Shown: piece after piece, positions 8,579 to 17,131 of the stretch
How positions within the stretch are numbered: position 1 is the stretch's first letter
Layout: each line of letters begins with the position of its first letter
Assembly: GCA_910587165.1 (NCBI GenBank)
Contig: CAJUKP010000009.1
Location: forward strand, 34,190-98,189
DNA from: an uncultured Duncaniella sp.
GTDB taxonomy: Bacteria; Bacteroidota; Bacteroidia; Bacteroidales; Muribaculaceae
DNA length: 64,000 nucleotides
Reading direction: 5' to 3'
Position numbers and translations under genes: made by a program
Notes under the pieces: generated by a model
What the model saw: the letters and a program-made list of their open reading frames with translations, nothing else
What the model was told of the DNA's origin: nothing
Database searches by the model: none

Positions 8579-9549
8579 ATTTCTGTAGTTATCTTTCTTT
8601 TATCTGGTTTGACATAGCAGGTTATGCAGTTCCCGTCCACCATGGCCCTTGACTCGGTCACGGCATCCGACGGGACATCCGGTGCCTGCACTCTTCCTCC
8701 GATACATACAGGCGACCGCTCCACCCTTATCTTATCCCACAGCCCTTCGGCCATGAAAGAACGGAGCACACCGGCTCCACCCTCCACAAGAAGCGAGGTA
8801 ACACCGTCGGCATAGAGGAGCGACATCACAGCGCTGAGCGAATCATATTCACTTATCACCGTCACATCGTCAGGTGTCACAGTCCGGCCCCGGCGGTCAA
8901 GCACGAACCGGCGCGGCGAGCGTCCGGCGAAGAGCCGTGTGTCAAGCCCGGGGGAATCGGCGAGATAAGTCCCGCTCCCCACAAGTATCGCATCATGCTC
9001 CGCCCTGAGCTTATGGACAAGCACAGCCGTAAGAGGAGTCGATATCCTGCCGTCGATAAAACGGTCGGCGCTCTCCGCCCACTTGAGGGTGATGAATGGG
9101 CGGCGTAGGGTGTGGGCTGTGAAGAACTTGCTGTTCAGCCTGCGGCATTCATCCTCAAGCACACCGGTCACGACCTCCACACCTGCCTCGCGCAATATGG
9201 CTATGCCACGTCCCGACACCTTTTCAAACGGATCAGTGGTGCCCACCACAACCCTCGGGATCTTCTTGTCCACTATCAGCCGGGCGCATGGCGGTGTCTT
9301 GCCATAGTGGGAACACGGTTCGAGGGTGACATACATGGTGCTGTCCTGCAGCAGCGCCTCATCCTTGACAGATGCTATGGCATTCACCTCGGCATGGCCC
9401 TCGCCACACCTCCTGTGCCAACCCTCACCTATGATACGGCCGTCATTGCCGACAATCACAGCCCCCACCATAGGATTGGGCGATGCGTCGAGCCTGCCGT
9501 GCGAGGCAAGCTCGAGCGCGCGCCGCATATATTTTTCCTCGGTTTTCAT
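8575..9549 (-). CDS. ribD: Bifunctional riboflavin deaminase/reductase RibD
   Basis: Carries out the second and third steps of riboflavin synthesis: deamination of the GTP-derived pyrimidine and reduction of its ribose. The N-terminal cytidine-deaminase domain (about 1-145) has the zinc site HAEVNAI (His52, Glu54) and PCSHYGKTPPC (Cys79, Cys88). The reductase domain (about 150-324) has TLKWAESADRFIDG and the NADPH-site LLVEGGAGVL. The length of 324 is slightly below the usual 350-370, mostly in loops of the reductase. It overlaps both neighbours by four bases. Confidence 0.93.
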   Translation of the reverse strand: MKTEEKYMRRALELASHGRLDASPNPMVGAVIVGNDGRIIGEGWHRRCGEGHAEVNAIASVKDEALLQDSTMYVTLEPCSHYGKTPPCARLIVDKKIPRVVVGTTDPFEKVSGRGIAILREAGVEVVTGVLEDECRRLNSKFFTAHTLRRPFITLKWAESADRFIDGRISTPLTAVLVHKLRAEHDAILVGSGTYLADSPGLDTRLFAGRSPRRFVLDRRGRTVTPDDVTVISEYDSLSAVMSLLYADGVTSLLVEGGAGVLRSFMAEGLWDKIRVERSPVCIGGRVQAPDVPSDAVTESRAMVDGNCITCYVKPDKRKITTEI

Positions 9550-11096
9550 TTCATATCCGGCTCCACCCAGTCACCGTTCTCCTTTATCAGGTCAACGAGA
9601 CGCACTATGGCCTCCTCGGCGGGGATATTCTTCACGATGCACTCCTTGCCCTTGTAGAGACTGATCTTGCCGATGCCGGCGCCCACATATCCGTAGTCAG
9701 CGTCGGCCATCTCGCCGGGTCCGTTCACTATGCACCCCATGACCCCGATTTTCAGCCCTTTGAGATGCGATGTGGCCGCCTTGATGTCCCTGAGGGTCGA
9801 CTGGAGGTCGTAGAGTGTACGTCCACACCCGGGGCAGGATATGAACTCGGTCTTGGATATCCGCTGGCGTGTGGCCTGGAGTATGTTCAGACACAGATTG
9901 TTGAGCCACTCCCGGTCCTCTCCCTCGGCTTCTATCCAGATTCCGTCGGAATATCCCTTCAGCAGCAGACGGCCGAGATCGACAGATGCCGCTATAGTGA
10001 TTGAGTCACGGTCAAGACCCGTATAATCAGCCTTCAGGATGACAGGGTCGAGGCTATCCTTCAACTCCAGAAGCTCAGCCTCTATCTTCTTTGACAGATC
10101 CGGGCCCGAGGCGGCTATCACACGCACCCCTTCGAGATCGTCGGCCGACAGATCCAGTCCGACAATCTGAGGCACCCTGTCGCTCCAACGGCTCTGACGG
10201 CGTTCATACACGAACTTCTCTTCCGTTGGCACTCCGTCGCCCATTCCGGCCACATGGTCAAGTATGGCACGTGCGACAGGAATCTCACATTCCGGCTCCT
10301 CGCTGAGCGACACACGGATCGTATCTCCGATGCCGTCGGCGAGCAGAGAGCCTATGCCGACAGCCGATTTGATGCGTCCATCCTCACCGTCACCGGCCTC
10401 GGTGACCCCGAGATGAAGGGGAAAGTGCATATCCTCGGCATCCATGGCGGCCACCAGACGGCGCACGGTCTCAGTCATCACCACCACATTGGAGGCTTTG
10501 ATCGAGATGGCCACATCGCGGAAATCATGCTTGAGGCAGACACGCAGGAATTCCAGCGCGCTCTCCACCATGCCGGCAGGTGTGTCGCCGTAACGGCTCA
10601 TGATACGGTCGGAAAGCGATCCGTGGTTCACACCTATGCGCAACGCGGTGCCATGTTCGCGACATATCTCAAGGAGCGGAAGAAGCCCCTCCTCGATCTT
10701 CGCGGTCTCGGCGGCATACTCCTCGTCCGTATAGTCGATTTTCTTGAACACTCGTCCGGGATCGACAAAATTCCCCGGATTTATACGTACCTTCTCCACC
10801 TGCGAGGCCGCTGCAAGAGCCGCCCGTGGATTGAAATGTATGTCGGCCACGAGAGGCACGTCATATCCGTCCTCACGGAGCCTGGCTCTGATCTCTCCGA
10901 GGTTTTCGGCTTCCCTCACACCCTGTGCTGTAAGCCTCACGATCTCTCCTCCGGCATCGGCTATCCTTTTGGCCTGTGCCACGGAGCCTTCCGTGTCCAT
11001 GGTCGAAGTCGATGTCATCGACTGTATGGCGATGGGATGGCCGGATCCAATGGTCACTCCGCCTATCCTCACCGGCCACGCCTGGCGTCTCTTCAT
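9546..11096 (-). CDS. ispG: 4-hydroxy-3-methylbut-2-enyl diphosphate synthase IspG
   Basis: The 4Fe-4S enzyme that reductively opens methylerythritol cyclodiphosphate in the MEP isoprenoid pathway. The 516-residue protein has the TIM barrel at the N-terminus (IAIQSMTSTSTMDTEGSVAQ, VRINPGNF, RIGVNHGSLSDR), an inserted middle domain as in plants and Bacteroidetes, and the C-terminal cluster domain with Cys residues in SCPGCGRTLYDLQ and GCIVNGPGEM, completed by the conserved Glu of NGPGE. The family in this phylum often exceeds 550 residues; this one is somewhat shorter in the insert. It lies two bases after purE. Confidence 0.95.
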   Translation of the reverse strand: MKRRQAWPVRIGGVTIGSGHPIAIQSMTSTSTMDTEGSVAQAKRIADAGGEIVRLTAQGVREAENLGEIRARLREDGYDVPLVADIHFNPRAALAAASQVEKVRINPGNFVDPGRVFKKIDYTDEEYAAETAKIEEGLLPLLEICREHGTALRIGVNHGSLSDRIMSRYGDTPAGMVESALEFLRVCLKHDFRDVAISIKASNVVVMTETVRRLVAAMDAEDMHFPLHLGVTEAGDGEDGRIKSAVGIGSLLADGIGDTIRVSLSEEPECEIPVARAILDHVAGMGDGVPTEEKFVYERRQSRWSDRVPQIVGLDLSADDLEGVRVIAASGPDLSKKIEAELLELKDSLDPVILKADYTGLDRDSITIAASVDLGRLLLKGYSDGIWIEAEGEDREWLNNLCLNILQATRQRISKTEFISCPGCGRTLYDLQSTLRDIKAATSHLKGLKIGVMGCIVNGPGEMADADYGYVGAGIGKISLYKGKECIVKNIPAEEAIVRLVDLIKENGDWVEPDMK

Positions 11097-11098
11097 GA

Positions 11099-11605
11099 TC
11101 AGTCTACTTTATAGTCATACTTCACATCCTTCAGCTCCTGATTGGCCTTTACAATCTTCTGCGAGAGGGTGCTCCGGTAGCTTTCATAGCGTGAGGCAAG
11201 CTCCTCATCGGAAAGAGCGAGGATCTGCACGGCTGTGACAGCGGCATTCATTCCGGCATTGATGCCGACAGTGGCCACGGATATGCCCGGAGGCATCTGG
11301 ACGATGGAATAGAGTGCGTCCATGCCGCTGAGGGTAGAGTTGATGGGTATACCGATCACAGGCAGCGGAGTCATGGCGGCGATCACTCCGGGGAGCGCGG
11401 CGGCCATGCCGGCGGCTGCTATGATCACTTTGATGCCGCGCTCCTTGGCGCCACGGGCAAACTCCTCTACCTCGAGGGGGGTGCGGTGGGCCGAAAGGGC
11501 GTTCATCTCGAAAGGCACCTGCATCTCGTTGAGAAAATCAGCGGCCTTCTTGAGTATGGGAAGATCACTTGTGCTTCCCATGATGATGCTGACGATTGGT
11601 TTCAT
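11099..11605 (-). CDS. purE: N5-carboxyaminoimidazole ribonucleotide mutase
   Basis: Class I PurE, which moves the carboxyl group of N5-CAIR to C4 in purine synthesis. The 168-residue length is normal. IIMGSTSDLPILKKAADFL is the phosphate loop, NALSAHRTP the conserved active-site segment with the catalytic His, and AAGMAAALPGVIAAMTPLPVIGIP the remaining core. The neighbouring genes are unrelated in pathway (ispG and a membrane phosphatase-like gene), as often seen in housekeeping gene runs of Bacteroidales. Confidence 0.95.
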   Translation of the reverse strand: MKPIVSIIMGSTSDLPILKKAADFLNEMQVPFEMNALSAHRTPLEVEEFARGAKERGIKVIIAAAGMAAALPGVIAAMTPLPVIGIPINSTLSGMDALYSIVQMPPGISVATVGINAGMNAAVTAVQILALSDEELASRYESYRSTLSQKIVKANQELKDVKYDYKVD

Positions 11606-11631
11606 GTATGTTTATTGTATTTAGAGATTGT

Positions 11632-12237
11632 TTATATCATGCTCAGGAGCCATACACAGATGAATCCGTTGGCACATCCGGCCAATACCTGCATGAGCGT
11701 ATGCCGGCCGAGATATACTCTCGCGGTCATCACAAGCCCGGTGGCTATTATGGCTGCTGACACCCATATCTCGAGATTGAAGATGGCGTAGCCCGAGGTC
11801 ATCATCCTGAACATCAGGGCCACGAGTCCTCCCATTGCCGCCCCGTGGGCCGAGATTTTCCACCAGCGGTTGACTATTATGTTCACAACAGCCGCCAGGG
11901 CGCCTCCCGCGAAAAACATATCTATCCACAGCGGCAGACCCGCCCGATAGAGAAACAGTCCCGCCCCGAGATAGCACAGCACCGTCAGGATATATGGCGC
12001 CGTGCGCTCTGTCCGCTCGTTAAGAGCCGCATCCTTGATCACCCCGGTCTTGTAGAGCGCGAGTATGCCCGTCACAGGGATTATGCACGTGATCAGGAAC
12101 ACCACTCCTATGGCAAGCCACAGAAACCCGCGCGGAACGATGGCCATTATGGTAAGATATGACACGAGAATCATCCCGTAGGTCGGGACAAGCAACGGCG
12201 AGAATACAGCCGAGAGGATATGTGATAGCTTCTTCAT
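11632..12237 (-). CDS. PAP2-like integral membrane protein
   Basis: A 201-residue protein with about six hydrophobic segments. The arrangement recalls type 2 phosphatidic acid phosphatases: NERTERTAPY resembles the first motif, WWKISAHGAAMGG the second with SAH in place of SGH, and ARVYLGRHTLMQVLAG the third, where the family SRxxxxxHxxxD is recognisable but the final Asp is Gln. The change in the third motif means activity may be lost or altered. A role in lipid-phosphate recycling at the inner membrane would be typical of the family. It is 26 bases upstream of purE in transcription order. Confidence 0.6.
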   Translation of the reverse strand: MKKLSHILSAVFSPLLVPTYGMILVSYLTIMAIVPRGFLWLAIGVVFLITCIIPVTGILALYKTGVIKDAALNERTERTAPYILTVLCYLGAGLFLYRAGLPLWIDMFFAGGALAAVVNIIVNRWWKISAHGAAMGGLVALMFRMMTSGYAIFNLEIWVSAAIIATGLVMTARVYLGRHTLMQVLAGCANGFICVWLLSMI

Positions 12238-12276
12238 GTCTTTATAACAATTCTCACGCGGGGTTTACTTTCTGAC

Positions 12277-13719
12277 CTAAAGTTTCTTTCTCAGACGTGC
12301 CACCGGAATCCCGAGTTTCTCGCGATATTTAGCCACAGTGCGGCGGGCTATGTCATAGCCGCGGTCATGAAGCGACGCCATTATGGCATCGTCGCTCAGA
12401 GGAGAGGCTGTATTCTCTCCGGATATGATCTCCTTTATCGCCGCAAGAATCTCATGGGATGATGAATTTCCTTCATCGCTCACCTTCTCATTGAAAAAGA
12501 ATTTCAGCGGATACACACCTCCGGCCGTAGCCACATACTTACCGGCCGTAGCCCGCGACACAACCGATATGTCATAGCCGGTCAGGGCGGCCACATCCTT
12601 CAGTATCATCGGATGGAGGCGCGTCTCATCCTCCGTGATGAAGAAGTCACGCTGGAGCCTGACAATAGCCTCCATCACCCTCATCAGGGTGATCTGCCTC
12701 ATACGCACCAGCTCGATGAACCCGGTGGCCTCCTCCCGCTTGCGGGATATGAACGACAAGGCCTCCGACCGGCGCGAGATCTGGTCAGCTGCAGCCGGCG
12801 GTTCATCCTCCACGGCAGCGAAACTGCTCTCGATGGTCAGATCGGGTATATTGCCGGGCATTGCCACCGTAAGATTTCCGTTCTGGTCTGCCTCGACCGT
12901 GAAATCGGGTATTATATGGCGTGTGCGGTCATCTGCCTCGCTCTCCCCTATCCGGCTTGCCGGCTTGGGATCGAGATTGCGTATCACATCCTCGGCATCG
13001 CGGAGCTCCTCCCTGCTGATTCCCATGGCCGACATCAGACGGTCGAAATGCCGGTTGGAGAACAGGTCGAAATAATGGCTCACTATCTCCAGGGCATTGT
13101 CGCGGTTTTTGCCGGATGGCATACGCCTCAGCTGCAGCACAAGACAATCGCGCAGATCGTTGGCCCCGACTCCGGCAGGATCGAGAGTGCGTATCATTTC
13201 ATATATCCGGCGTATCTCCCTGTCATCGGCATCAATACCTGCATTGAAAGCGAGATCGTCCTGTATATCGGTCAGGGAGCGGGTCATATAACCGTTGTCG
13301 TCGAGATTTCCGGCTATATAGCGGGCCACGTCAAGCTCCCGCTCGCTGAGATCCGTTTCCGACAGCTGCCCCATCAGACAGTCGATCAGCGATCCGTCGC
13401 CGGCCACTGCCACCGGCTCGTAATACCGGTCGTCGGCACTATGGTTGCGGGCCTCGAGACGATAGGACGGTATGTCATCCTCATCACGGTAGTCGGCAAG
13501 CTGCATCTGTTCAGCGGTCTCATGGAAATCCTCGCCGCCGGTGTCACCCTCGGCCATACGGTCGGCCACCTCGAGGGCCGGATTGTCGTCAAGTTCACGA
13601 CGCACCTCCTCCTCCATCTCCGGGCCGGTCATCTCAAGCATTCTGACAAAACGCATCTGCAGCGGCGAGAGCCGTTGCTGCAGTTTCTGGGTCAGTGATT
13701 GCCTGAGTGCTTCTTTCAT
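12277..13719 (-). CDS. rpoN: RNA polymerase sigma-54 factor
   Basis: A 480-residue sigma-54 for enhancer-dependent transcription. The N-terminal glutamine-rich activator region (LRQSLTQKLQQRLSPLQMRFVRMLEM), the acidic linker, the core-binding region (DPAGVGANDLRDCLVLQL) and the DNA-binding half are all present. The C-terminal RpoN box reads ARRTVAKYRE. An upstream frame extension to 13782 lies inside the neighbouring gene and is not homologous, so the ATG at 13719 is used; it overlaps the stop of the NeuB-like gene as ATGA. That coupling to a sugar-acid synthase gene is unusual. No sigma-54 activator gene or obvious -24/-12 promoter was seen nearby. Confidence 0.93.
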   Translation of the reverse strand: MKEALRQSLTQKLQQRLSPLQMRFVRMLEMTGPEMEEEVRRELDDNPALEVADRMAEGDTGGEDFHETAEQMQLADYRDEDDIPSYRLEARNHSADDRYYEPVAVAGDGSLIDCLMGQLSETDLSERELDVARYIAGNLDDNGYMTRSLTDIQDDLAFNAGIDADDREIRRIYEMIRTLDPAGVGANDLRDCLVLQLRRMPSGKNRDNALEIVSHYFDLFSNRHFDRLMSAMGISREELRDAEDVIRNLDPKPASRIGESEADDRTRHIIPDFTVEADQNGNLTVAMPGNIPDLTIESSFAAVEDEPPAAADQISRRSEALSFISRKREEATGFIELVRMRQITLMRVMEAIVRLQRDFFITEDETRLHPMILKDVAALTGYDISVVSRATAGKYVATAGGVYPLKFFFNEKVSDEGNSSSHEILAAIKEIISGENTASPLSDDAIMASLHDRGYDIARRTVAKYREKLGIPVARLRKKL

Positions 13720-14732
13720 AACTCTATCAAGGTATCGTAGGCAAAATCGCGCGTGGCGGTCCTGCCGATCACATTGTCCCACTCCATCGGGCTGATTCCC
13801 CCTCCGGGACGCTTCACGGTGATGTTGCTCTCGTCGAATATCTCGCCTGCCGTGATGTCACGCGCGGCAACGATGCTCTTCCGCGCCACGGTGATATTGC
13901 CGCGTTCGGTCTCCCTCACCTCCTTCAGGCCGGTTCCGAGAGCCTTTTCGATATTTCTCACCGCCTTAACCATAGCCTCGAGTTCAGCCGGGTCAAGTGA
14001 TGCGCGGTGGTCAGGGCCCGGCAGCGATTTGTCAAGGGTGAAATGCTTCTCGATCACCGTCGCACCGAGTGCGGCGGCTGCCACCGGGACCTCGATCCCG
14101 AGCGTGTGGTCGCTGTAGCCCACTCCTGCTGTACCAAGTGTGCGCAGCGCGTCCATGGCCCGCAGATTCACATCCTCCATCGGGGTGGGATACTGGGTGG
14201 TGCAGTGGAGCAGCCACACATCCGACCGCGGTGTGCCGTTGGCCTCGATCACCTCGAGGGCGCTCTCCACCTCGGCGAGCGTCGACATTCCGGTGGAGAG
14301 GATAATACGCTCACCACGCCGGGCTATCTTCCTCAGATACGGAAGATTGGTGATCTCACCCGAAGGTATCTTCCAGTAGTCCATCCCGAGAGGGACAAGG
14401 GTGTCTATCGACACAAGGTCAAACGGTGTGCTCATGAACCCGATCCCCTCCTCACGGCACAGGGCGGCGAGCTCGGCGTAGGCCGACAGAGGCAGATGTA
14501 TGGCACGGCACATATCGAGTTGCGACTCTTCCGTCCCGGTGGTCTCCTTCTGATACTCAGCCTTCGGCGCTATGGACGAGATCACAAGCTCGGGCACGGC
14601 TGTCTGGAACTTCACATAGTCAGCTCCCGCACGGGCCGCGCACCTCACCATCTCGCGGGCACGTTCCATCGAGGCATTATGGTTCACACCTGCCTCGGCT
14701 ATTATGATTATGTTGTTGTCTTTTCTACACAT
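13716..14732 (-). CDS. neuB: NeuB-family nonulosonic acid synthase
   Basis: Condenses phosphoenolpyruvate with a six-carbon amino sugar to form a nine-carbon sugar acid (sialic, legionaminic or pseudaminic type). The TIM barrel fills about residues 1-265 (IIIIAEAGVNHNASMERA, YVKFQTAVPE, FMSTPFDL, KIPSGEITNLP, LSTGMSTLAEVESAL, GYSDHTLG, EKHFTLDKSLPGPDHRASLDP). A C-terminal antifreeze-like SAF domain follows (about 280-338, ARKSIVAARDITAGE). The start MCRKDNN at 14732 matches the family; the longer frame upstream overlaps the next gene. Which sugar is made cannot be read from the sequence. Neighbours are an ATP-grasp enzyme and an SDR, with rpoN downstream. Confidence 0.85.
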   Translation of the reverse strand: MCRKDNNIIIIAEAGVNHNASMERAREMVRCAARAGADYVKFQTAVPELVISSIAPKAEYQKETTGTEESQLDMCRAIHLPLSAYAELAALCREEGIGFMSTPFDLVSIDTLVPLGMDYWKIPSGEITNLPYLRKIARRGERIILSTGMSTLAEVESALEVIEANGTPRSDVWLLHCTTQYPTPMEDVNLRAMDALRTLGTAGVGYSDHTLGIEVPVAAAALGATVIEKHFTLDKSLPGPDHRASLDPAELEAMVKAVRNIEKALGTGLKEVRETERGNITVARKSIVAARDITAGEIFDESNITVKRPGGGISPMEWDNVIGRTATRDFAYDTLIEL

Positions 14733-15675
14733 TGAATACTGTCTCCTCAAAATAACGGCAGATGAGTGTGCCGGGACGTATATTGTCAATCCGCGCCGGC
14801 GAAGTCCCCAGCGCTTCCTCAAGAATCAGACGCGGGATGTCGCCTCCGGCATGGACCGTGCAGACCACACCTCCACCCAGACGGGGATTGATCTCCATAA
14901 GCATGAGCCTGCCGGTGGAGCGGTCACGGAGATACTGGATGGTCACGGCTCCCCTGAGCTTCAGACGGGAGATGGCCTTCAGGGAAGCCTCACGCACATC
15001 CTCGCAGTCTACGGTGACCGTCTTCGACACCTCACCGTTCACCACCTCGAGACGCTCGCGCGGACTCACGCAGAGAGCCTCACCCGAACCACTTATGTAA
15101 CAGTCCACGGTATACTCCTGCCGCTCCGGATAATAGCGCTGGAGGATATACTCATCCTTCACCTTGTCGATACGTCTGAACTCCGGGATATCATTGATCA
15201 CGATCAGACCCTTTGAGGCCGAACCGTGGCGTGGCTTGGCTATGAGCGGGAAGGCGGGACGTCCACCCTTGTAAGTCTCGGGGATGTCAAGAGCCTCTTC
15301 CTCAAAGGCCGTGGCCGACGACAGCTTGTCAAACAGAACCTCAGCCATGGCGGGATTGACCACCGGCGCCCAGGCATCGTTGTAGCGACCCACATATACA
15401 CCGGCCACCCCTACGGCGGCATCCACAAACGGAAGGAGCACATCTATGCGGTATTCCTCCACCACCGAATGGAGATGCTCGAGCAGCCCGGCATCACTCC
15501 ATTTCAGGCCCACTATCACCTCACCGATCGCGGCTATCGGGACGAGACGCGAGAGTTCATAGCTGTAGATCTTCACTTCCACACCCATCTTCTCGCCGGC
15601 CTCTATGATCTTCCGGCCTATCGAAACACGTTTCGCTCCGCCGAGAAACAATATGTTGAGATGTTTCTTTTCCAT
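14725..15675 (-). CDS. ATP-grasp family ligase/carboxylate-amine ligase
   Basis: A 316-residue ATP-grasp protein related to the carbamoyl-phosphate-synthase-like group. The N-terminal preATP domain has ILFLGGAKRVSIG; the ATP-grasp core has FPLIAKPRHGSASKGLIVI, EYILQRYYPERQEYTVDCYI and the metal-binding LMLMEINPRLGGG near residue 280. Such proteins commonly sit in sugar-acid and polysaccharide gene clusters, where substrates are mostly unknown. ATG at 15675 is preferred over a GTG four codons upstream. Its 3' end overlaps the NeuB-like gene by eight bases and it starts nine bases after the SDR stop, so the three work as one transcriptional unit. Confidence 0.8.
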   Translation of the reverse strand: MEKKHLNILFLGGAKRVSIGRKIIEAGEKMGVEVKIYSYELSRLVPIAAIGEVIVGLKWSDAGLLEHLHSVVEEYRIDVLLPFVDAAVGVAGVYVGRYNDAWAPVVNPAMAEVLFDKLSSATAFEEEALDIPETYKGGRPAFPLIAKPRHGSASKGLIVINDIPEFRRIDKVKDEYILQRYYPERQEYTVDCYISGSGEALCVSPRERLEVVNGEVSKTVTVDCEDVREASLKAISRLKLRGAVTIQYLRDRSTGRLMLMEINPRLGGGVVCTVHAGGDIPRLILEEALGTSPARIDNIRPGTLICRYFEETVFNV

Positions 15676-15683
15676 AATAGTAA

Positions 15684-16673
15684 TCACACGTTATAGATGC
15701 CGCTCTTGTATTTGGATAGGTTCTCTGGTCTGGTGAACCATTCGATTGTCTTCTCAAGTCCGCTTCGTATGTCAAAACGCGGACGCCAGTCTGTGAGGGA
15801 TGTTATGAGACTGTTGTCGCCGCACAGACGGAACACCTCGCTGCCCGACGGACGGAGGCGAGCCGGATCCACCACATATTCGACATCACACCCCATGATC
15901 TCGGCGATCAGCGAGAGGGTGTCGCGCATACTGATCTCCGTCCCGGTGGCGATGTTGATCTCCTTACCTTCCACTCCCTCGGCCTCGCCGAGTGCAATGA
16001 AACCGGCGGCGGTGTCGAGCACGAAATTGAAGTCGCGCGTGGGGCTGAGATCACCCACCTTTATCTCACGCTGTCCGGAGGCAATCTGGGATATGATCGT
16101 GGGAATGATGGCACGTGCGCTCTGCCGCGGTCCGTAAGTGTTGAACGGTCGGGCCACAACCACAGGGAGTTCAAATGCATTGTGGAAACTCAGGGCTATC
16201 GCATCGGCACCTATCTTTGTGGCGCTGTAAGGCGACTGCGGCTGCTTGGGATGCCCCTCGTCGATGGGCACCCGGAGGGCTGTGCCGTACACCTCGCTGG
16301 TCGAAGTCACCACAATGCGGCGCACTCCGTTGTCGCGTGTCGCCTGACACATATTGAGCGTACCTTTTATATTGGTATCCACATAACTGTCGGGAGCTAC
16401 ATAACTGTACGGTATGGCTATCAGTGCCGCGAGGTGATAGACAGTGTCGATACCCCGTGTGATCTCCCTGCAGTAATTGGGATCACGGACATCACCTGTC
16501 ACTACCTCAAGATCCGGATGATGGATCTCCTCGAGCCAGCCCCAGTTGTTGAACGAATTGTACTGGCTGAGGGCCCGGACGGCATACCCCTTGTCGAGAA
16601 GGGCTTCTGTGAGGTGAGAGCCGATAAAACCGTCGGCACCCGTGACAAGGACTCTGGTCTTATTTTGATTCAT
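15684..16673 (-). CDS. Extended SDR, LegB-like NDP-sugar 4,6-dehydratase/epimerase
   Basis: A 329-residue NAD-dependent nucleotide-sugar enzyme. VLVTGADGFIGSHL is the glycine-rich NAD loop, TSTSEVYGTA carries the catalytic Ser/Thr, YSATKIGAD the Tyr-x-x-x-Lys pair, and RPFNTYGPRQSARAIIPTIISQ the substrate loop. The DFNFVLDTAAGF motif resembles the LegB group that starts legionaminic acid synthesis. In combination with the NeuB-like gene this fits a nonulosonate route, but the aminotransferase, hydrolase and CMP-transferase genes that usually accompany it are absent. The call as SDR is firm, the substrate is not. Confidence 0.75.
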   Translation of the reverse strand: MNQNKTRVLVTGADGFIGSHLTEALLDKGYAVRALSQYNSFNNWGWLEEIHHPDLEVVTGDVRDPNYCREITRGIDTVYHLAALIAIPYSYVAPDSYVDTNIKGTLNMCQATRDNGVRRIVVTSTSEVYGTALRVPIDEGHPKQPQSPYSATKIGADAIALSFHNAFELPVVVARPFNTYGPRQSARAIIPTIISQIASGQREIKVGDLSPTRDFNFVLDTAAGFIALGEAEGVEGKEINIATGTEISMRDTLSLIAEIMGCDVEYVVDPARLRPSGSEVFRLCGDNSLITSLTDWRPRFDIRSGLEKTIEWFTRPENLSKYKSGIYNV

Positions 16674-16678
16674 GGATT

Positions 16679-17131
16679 TCAGTAGGCTTTTTTTAGGTGG
16701 TAGACATATCTCACTCCGTCAGAGGCGGTCTGTTCGAGCTCCATTGCCCCGGATGTGAGCCGGTTGACATGGAGACGTGTCACTCCACCCCTCGTGAGGT
16801 GGAGATTCTCGGGAGGATCATAGTACTTCTGCCCGTCATTTCCGGTATAGCTGAAATTGAGCAGCATCTCATCCCCTTCCATGCTCCATGTGCCCTTGAC
16901 GTTGTAATACGAATCATACGGCTGGATCACGGTGATGAACATGAGTGAGCTCTGGAATGACCAGGTGTAGAGCAGATTCTCCGCATCATATAGCTCCACC
17001 TCCTCGCCGTCGGCCTGCAGCGACTCCATGCGCCACCGGCCGAACAGTTCGCCGATGTCACCGTTGTTGCGCGTACACCCTGTGGAGAGGATGAGCAGTG
17101 AGATTATAGTGAGAATTATTTTCGTTTTCAT
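16679..17131 (-). CDS. Lipocalin-like lipoprotein
   Basis: A 150-residue predicted lipoprotein: a short hydrophobic signal ends in the lipobox LSTGC (Cys19). The mature part reads as an eight-stranded small barrel, beginning FGRWRMESLQADGEEVELYD and ending in repeated beta strands with GVRYVYHLKKAY, as in lipocalin-like proteins common in Bacteroidales. The ligand is unknown. It overlaps the wzi-like gene upstream by four bases, so the two outer-envelope proteins are translationally coupled. Confidence 0.65.
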   Translation of the reverse strand: MKTKIILTIISLLILSTGCTRNNGDIGELFGRWRMESLQADGEEVELYDAENLLYTWSFQSSLMFITVIQPYDSYYNVKGTWSMEGDEMLLNFSYTGNDGQKYYDPPENLHLTRGGVTRLHVNRLTSGAMELEQTASDGVRYVYHLKKAY

